Source of the DNA: a virus
DNA length: 33,523 bases
Direction: 5' to 3' (one strand)
Virus record (IMG/VR): IMGVR_UViG_3300009505_000044
Location: 1 to 33,523 of that record
The notes below the pieces were generated by a model. The model ran no database searches. It was given only the letters and a program-made list of their open reading frames with translations, and was not told where the DNA came from. Positions 31,283-33,523 of this stretch are shown piece by piece (the first letter of the stretch is position 1; every line of letters begins with the position of its first letter). The position numbers and the translations under genes are program-made.

Positions 31283-31477
31283 ATGTCCGAGTTAATGTCC
31301 GAGTTTATTGTTGGTTTTCTTTTGGTTGCGTGGGTAGCATACGGTGTATACACCTTAGCCCGGCGCATAATTGATCCTGTGTATGCGGCTCGTAAGGATC
31401 GTGAGCATGTGAAGCGTCAACGTGACACTATTCGAAATGCTGATTACGAGCGGGCAAGGGATTATCGTCGTAAGTAA
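31283..31477 (+). CDS. Early-cassette membrane protein
   Basis: 64 residues from ATG 31283; the longer frame starting at 31220 merely translates the promoter repeat. One membrane span (about 7-26: EFIVGFLLVAWVAYGVYTLA) is followed by a very basic, charged tail (RKDREHVKRQRDTIRNADYE). Expected to sit in the inner membrane with the tail in the cytoplasm. The GAGAG leader serves the start. Function unknown; small membrane proteins in T4-like early regions often target host metabolism or exclusion. Confidence 0.7.
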   Translation: MSELMSEFIVGFLLVAWVAYGVYTLARRIIDPVYAARKDREHVKRQRDTIRNADYERARDYRRK

Positions 31478-31486
31478 GTTGTGAAC

Positions 31487-31508
31487 AAAGGGTGCTTCGG
31501 TGCCCTTT
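31487..31508 (+). terminator. Terminator of early cassette 2
   Basis: AAAGGGTGC-TTCG-GTGCCCTTT, a stem with a C(UUCG)G tetraloop, merging at its 3' end into TTTAGCACGCTTAA, the conserved box variant. Confidence 0.75.
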
Positions 31509-31548
31509 AGCACGCTTAACGTTTATCTAAAAGTTTATACGATAGTTG

Positions 31549-31577
31549 TTGACTCTTGTATCAATAGAGTCTATATT
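31549..31577 (+). promoter_or_regulatory. Early promoter 3 (type I)
   Basis: TTGACT (31549), 17-base spacer, TATATT (31572-31577). Nearly identical to promoter 2: 31508-31600 matches 31182-31274 with three differences in 93 bases. Confidence 0.8.
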
Positions 31578-31608
31578 AATAAACATAACAGCAAAGAGAG
31601 TAGCACCT

Positions 31609-31950
31609 ATGAACAACGACATGACGCAAGCACAAGTAGAAGCAATCCTCAACGAAGCTCATCAAGCAGCGGAACATGAGGTCAACGCCCTGCACGAAAA
31701 ACACGGTGACTGTTGGGGAGCTTGCGGATTCTCCTGGGTACACATCAGCGGAGTAAAAGGCAACTCCAAGTTGGGCCGTAAGCTCAAGGCTGCTGAAGTA
31801 CGCCAAGACTACACTCGCACATTCCAAGTATGGAACCCGGGCGGCTACGGTGGACAGAACATTGAGATTAAAGAAGCAGGCGCACAAGCATATGCCAAAG
31901 TGCTCAAGAGCTACGGCTTTACTGCTTACGCTGGCTCACGTATGGATTAA
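31609..31950 (+). CDS. Early-cassette protein with CGFSWVHI motif
   Basis: 113 residues from ATG 31609; the upstream extension is promoter repeat. The pattern HGDCWGACGFSWVHI..GNSKLGRKLKAAE and the terminal GFTAYAGSRMD resembles a widely scattered family of small phage proteins of unknown function, which I recognise by pattern only. The Cys and His residues could bind a metal, but no clear site is visible. Promoter and terminator bracket it. Confidence 0.72.
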   Translation: MNNDMTQAQVEAILNEAHQAAEHEVNALHEKHGDCWGACGFSWVHISGVKGNSKLGRKLKAAEVRQDYTRTFQVWNPGGYGGQNIEIKEAGAQAYAKVLKSYGFTAYAGSRMD

Positions 31951-31963
31951 CGATTGCTGTGTT

Positions 31964-31986
31964 GGGGAGTTGCTTAGGCGCTCCCC
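31964..31986 (+). terminator. Terminator of early cassette 3
   Basis: GGGGAG / CTCCCC with partial inner pairing, 3' side leading into TTCAGCAAGCTTAA (31987-32000). Confidence 0.75.
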
Positions 31987-32000
31987 TTCAGCAAGCTTAA

Positions 32001-32018
32001 ATCTTTTTTAAAAAAGAT
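32001..32018. repeat. 18-bp AT palindrome upstream of promoter 4
   Basis: ATCTTTTTTAAAAAAGAT, perfectly symmetric, 11 bases before the -35. A copy with a one-base insertion lies at 32579-32597 before promoter 5, and a degenerate one precedes promoter 1. May be an UP element or binding site. Confidence 0.7.
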
Positions 32019-32029
32019 GATATTAATGG

Positions 32030-32058
32030 TTGACTTCTGAGCTCACACGCACTATATT
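32030..32058 (+). promoter_or_regulatory. Early promoter 4 (type II)
   Basis: TTGACT (32030), 17-base spacer, TATATT (32053-32058). Leader AACAACGCAAAGAGG precedes the ATG at 32088. Confidence 0.8.
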
Positions 32059-32087
32059 ATATATATAACAACGCAAAGAGGCACATG

Positions 32088-32561
32088 ATGACTGTAATGA
32101 CTCCCCAGGACTACTACGCAGATTTTATGGCTATCCGCGGTATGCGCTCTCCTACTGCCAAGCGAGTTCGTATGTTGACTGAACTGCTCAGCGGCTACAA
32201 GGACAACTGGATTGTCACAGGTGTAACCAAAGAAGCGCTCAGAGTGTTTGAACAGAACGACTTCCGCAAAGTATCACGTATGGGCATCAACCGCAGTCAC
32301 CTTGTAGATCGTCACAAGACCTACACTGCTATGATCGAAGGTCCAGAGATGGGTGCAGAGGAATGGTGGCAGTTCTACCGTGACAACGACAAGACTGTTC
32401 TTGCTACCAGCTCCGAGAACATGACCAATAACTTCAGTCACGCCTACACTGTAGACACTGAACTGGGTCTGTTCCGTACACGAGGATTTGCTTGGACGCA
32501 CAACAAGGCAGAAGCCGAGTTCCTTGAACAGATGTACAACGCCTTCATGCTCATCGAGTAG
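32088..32561 (+). CDS. Early-cassette hypothetical protein
   Basis: 157 residues. The second of two ATG codons (32085 and 32088) is better spaced from GAGG. The protein is helical and charged with YYADFMAIRGMRSPTAKRVR, FEQNDFRKVSRMGINRSHLV, EEWWQFYRDND and FAWTHNKAEAEFLEQMYNAF. No domain is recognised. It is the longest cassette gene in the array. Unlike its neighbours, no GC-rich hairpin follows it, so its message may run into the next cassette. Confidence 0.7.
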   Translation: MTVMTPQDYYADFMAIRGMRSPTAKRVRMLTELLSGYKDNWIVTGVTKEALRVFEQNDFRKVSRMGINRSHLVDRHKTYTAMIEGPEMGAEEWWQFYRDNDKTVLATSSENMTNNFSHAYTVDTELGLFRTRGFAWTHNKAEAEFLEQMYNAFMLIE

Positions 32562-32608
32562 GCGTTAAACAAGCTTAAATCTTTTTTCAAAAAAGATCAC
32601 TTTTTCGG

Positions 32609-32637
32609 TTGACTTCTGATCCAAGACACACTATATT
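32609..32637 (+). promoter_or_regulatory. Early promoter 5 (type II)
   Basis: TTGACT (32609), 17-base spacer, TATATT (32632-32637). Preceded by AAGCTTAA and the AT palindrome at 32579-32597. Confidence 0.78.
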
Positions 32638-32666
32638 AAGTATATAACAACAGCAAGGAATACACG

Positions 32667-32750
32667 ATGTCTTTGGAAAACTTTTTCTTCGCAGTAGCAG
32701 GTACAGCGTTTATGGGTATTGTTGTAGTAGCGTTCTTTACCATTCTGTAA
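32667..32750 (+). CDS. 27-residue membrane peptide
   Basis: ATG 32667 after AAGGAA. The product (MSLENFFFAVAGTAFMGIVV and VAFFTIL) is almost a single membrane span. Being framed by its own promoter and a textbook terminator makes it a real gene in spite of its size. A small membrane-acting early peptide; function unknown. Confidence 0.72.
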   Translation: MSLENFFFAVAGTAFMGIVVVAFFTIL

Positions 32751-32775
32751 CCAGACACTTCTCTCTCCCAAAACT

Positions 32776-32800
32776 AAGGACCTCCGGGTCCTTTCTTTTT
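32776..32800 (+). terminator. Terminator of the 27-residue gene
   Basis: AAGGACC-TCCG-GGTCCTT followed by TCTTTTT, a classic rho-independent terminator. The box TTCAGCACGCTTAA (32799-32812) follows. Confidence 0.88.
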
Positions 32801-32842
32801 CAGCACGCTTAATCTTTCATCTAAAAGTTTATACGATAGTTG

Positions 32843-32870
32843 TTGACAATCGCATGTAAGGTGCTATTGT
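32843..32870 (+). promoter_or_regulatory. Early promoter 6 (type I upstream, diverged core)
   Basis: TTGACA (32843), 16-base spacer, TATTGT (32865-32870). The upstream block CTAAAAGTTTATACGATAG is that of promoters 2 and 3, but the spacer and -10 differ, so part of the unit has been exchanged. Confidence 0.7.
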
Positions 32871-32898
32871 AAAAATATAAACAGCAAAGGAGCACAAG

Positions 32899-33087
32899 AT
32901 GAAAACCTTCGTATACGTAGTAACTATCGCTTCCACCGAATGGTCCGACATCGCCCGTGTTTTCACTAACGAAGCAGACGCAGACGCTTTCATCCAATAC
33001 TGTAAGGAAGTAGACCCAAACCCTAAATGGGAATACGAAAAGCATCACAAAGAGATCGACGGAGATCCACAAGATACATTTATCTAA
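32899..33087 (+). CDS. Early-cassette hypothetical protein
   Basis: 62 residues with AAAGGAG upstream. The sequence MKTFVYVVTIASTEWSDIAR then FTNEADADAFIQYCKEVDPN suggests a beta strand pair with a helix, acidic overall. No family recognised. Framed by promoter and terminator. Confidence 0.68.
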   Translation: MKTFVYVVTIASTEWSDIARVFTNEADADAFIQYCKEVDPNPKWEYEKHHKEIDGDPQDTFI

Positions 33088-33093
33088 CAAATA

Positions 33094-33114
33094 GGGGGAG
33101 CTAACCACTCCCCC
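33094..33114 (+). terminator. Terminator of the 62-residue gene
   Basis: GGGGGAG-CTAACCA-CTCCCCC, directly followed by TTCAGCAAGCTTAA (33115-33128). Confidence 0.85.
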
Positions 33115-33146
33115 TTCAGCAAGCTTAACTTTTTTTGATTTTTCGG

Positions 33147-33175
33147 TTGACAAACCTAGTGCGACGCACTATATT
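33147..33175 (+). promoter_or_regulatory. Early promoter 7 (type II)
   Basis: TTGACA (33147), 17-base spacer, TATATT (33170-33175), leader AACAACACAGCAAAACGGAG to the ATG at 33210. Confidence 0.8.
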
Positions 33176-33209
33176 AAGTACATAACAACACAGCAAAACG
33201 GAGCACAAA

Positions 33210-33428
33210 ATGCTTGTTACACGTACGCACCCGTTTACGGGCAAAGTTATTACTCGCAAAGTTAGCTGCACGCAAGCGCAATACGATTTATGGCAATCGG
33301 GTGTGCTAATACAAGATGCTATGCCCGGCGTGTCTATACACGATCGCGAGTTTATGCTTAGAGGGATCGACGACTGGGACCAAGTGCTAGACGACTACGA
33401 GATTAACGCAGCAACACGACAAGGCTAA
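33210..33428 (+). CDS. Early-cassette protein of a widespread small family
   Basis: 72 residues with CGGAG upstream. The pattern TRTHPFTGKVITRKV, AQYDLWQSGVLIQDAMPGVS and DREFMLRGIDDWDQVLDDYE resembles small phage and plasmid proteins having TGK..., IQ-x-xMP and REF-x-x-xGI motifs, seen widely with no known role. Recognised by pattern only. Framed by its own promoter and terminator. Confidence 0.72.
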   Translation: MLVTRTHPFTGKVITRKVSCTQAQYDLWQSGVLIQDAMPGVSIHDREFMLRGIDDWDQVLDDYEINAATRQG

Positions 33429-33436
33429 TCTGCTAT

Positions 33437-33459
33437 GGGGCTAGTAATGCGCTAGCCCC
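33437..33459 (+). terminator. Terminator of the 72-residue gene
   Basis: GGGGCTAG-TAATGCG-CTAGCCCC, followed by TTCAGCAAGCTTAA (33460-33473). Confidence 0.85.
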
Positions 33460-33482
33460 TTCAGCAAGCTTAATCTTTTCGG

Positions 33483-33511
33483 TTGACATTTGGTTCAAGA
33501 CCTACTATATA
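33483..33511 (+). promoter_or_regulatory. Early promoter 8 at the window end
   Basis: TTGACA (33483), 17-base spacer, TATATA (33506-33511). Its gene lies past the window. It shows that the array continues. Confidence 0.75.
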
Positions 33512-33523
33512 TAATACATAACA

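Noticed and set aside
30741-33523. Regularly repeated sequences suggesting a CRISPR array
   Set aside because: Repeats are promoters and leaders separated by open reading frames of different length, not short uniform spacers.

Overview
The window is a piece of a T4-like myovirus genome of about 40% GC, probably marine. It opens with the C-terminal end of the large terminase (gp17). It also carries the T4 core replication and recombination genes: gp32 single-stranded DNA-binding protein, UvsX, a UvsY-like mediator, UvsW, gp61 primase and gp41 helicase. T4-type late promoters (T/G-ATAAATA) and sigma70-type early promoters are both visible. The phage encodes KDO synthesis genes (kdsA, kdsB), so the host should be Gram-negative with KDO-containing lipopolysaccharide. 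The host genus cannot be named from the sequence.

Layout. 1-5084: end of terminase, then a 1381-residue repeat-rich coiled-coil protein behind a late promoter, and a small conserved protein. 5090-8072: gp32 with its own promoter and terminator, uvsX, a small acidic protein and uvsY-like. 8073-13202: surface-sugar block with a broken gene remnant, an FkbM methyltransferase, two GT-A glycosyltransferases (one on the minus strand) and three copies of a related glycosyltransferase-like domain. 13182-16268: an orphan protein fused by overlap to uvsW, and a conserved protein. 16280-18810: cupin, histone-H1-like Ala/Lys protein, two small proteins, kdsA and kdsB. 18792-21000: conserved proteins, peptide deformylase and a 189-residue protein that reads as a miniature DnaE polymerase core. 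20997-25029: minus-strand conserved protein, virion protein, gp61, a 39-residue protein and gp41. 25057-29841: late genes, including a 793-residue HExxH protein and a 434-residue membrane protein, then small membrane proteins. 30374-30854: a structured noncoding region. 30741-33523: a tandem array of short early-gene cassettes. Each has its own promoter, most are preceded by a hairpin terminator, and all carry a shared 14-base box. Eight promoters are visible and the last one runs off the window.

How it fits together. gp32, UvsX, UvsY, UvsW, gp41 and gp61 form the recombination-driven replisome. The sugar genes probably alter the host surface or decorate phage parts. Several late proteins have N-termini like the capsid-targeting peptides of T4 internal proteins, which suggests cargo injected with the DNA. 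The right-hand cassettes look like host-takeover genes expressed immediately after entry. The best candidates for something new are the mini-DnaE protein, the modular early array with its conserved box, the alignment of predicted transcription starts with ATG codons (leaderless messages), and the putative injected metalloprotease. All functional calls come from reading sequence; no database search was run.
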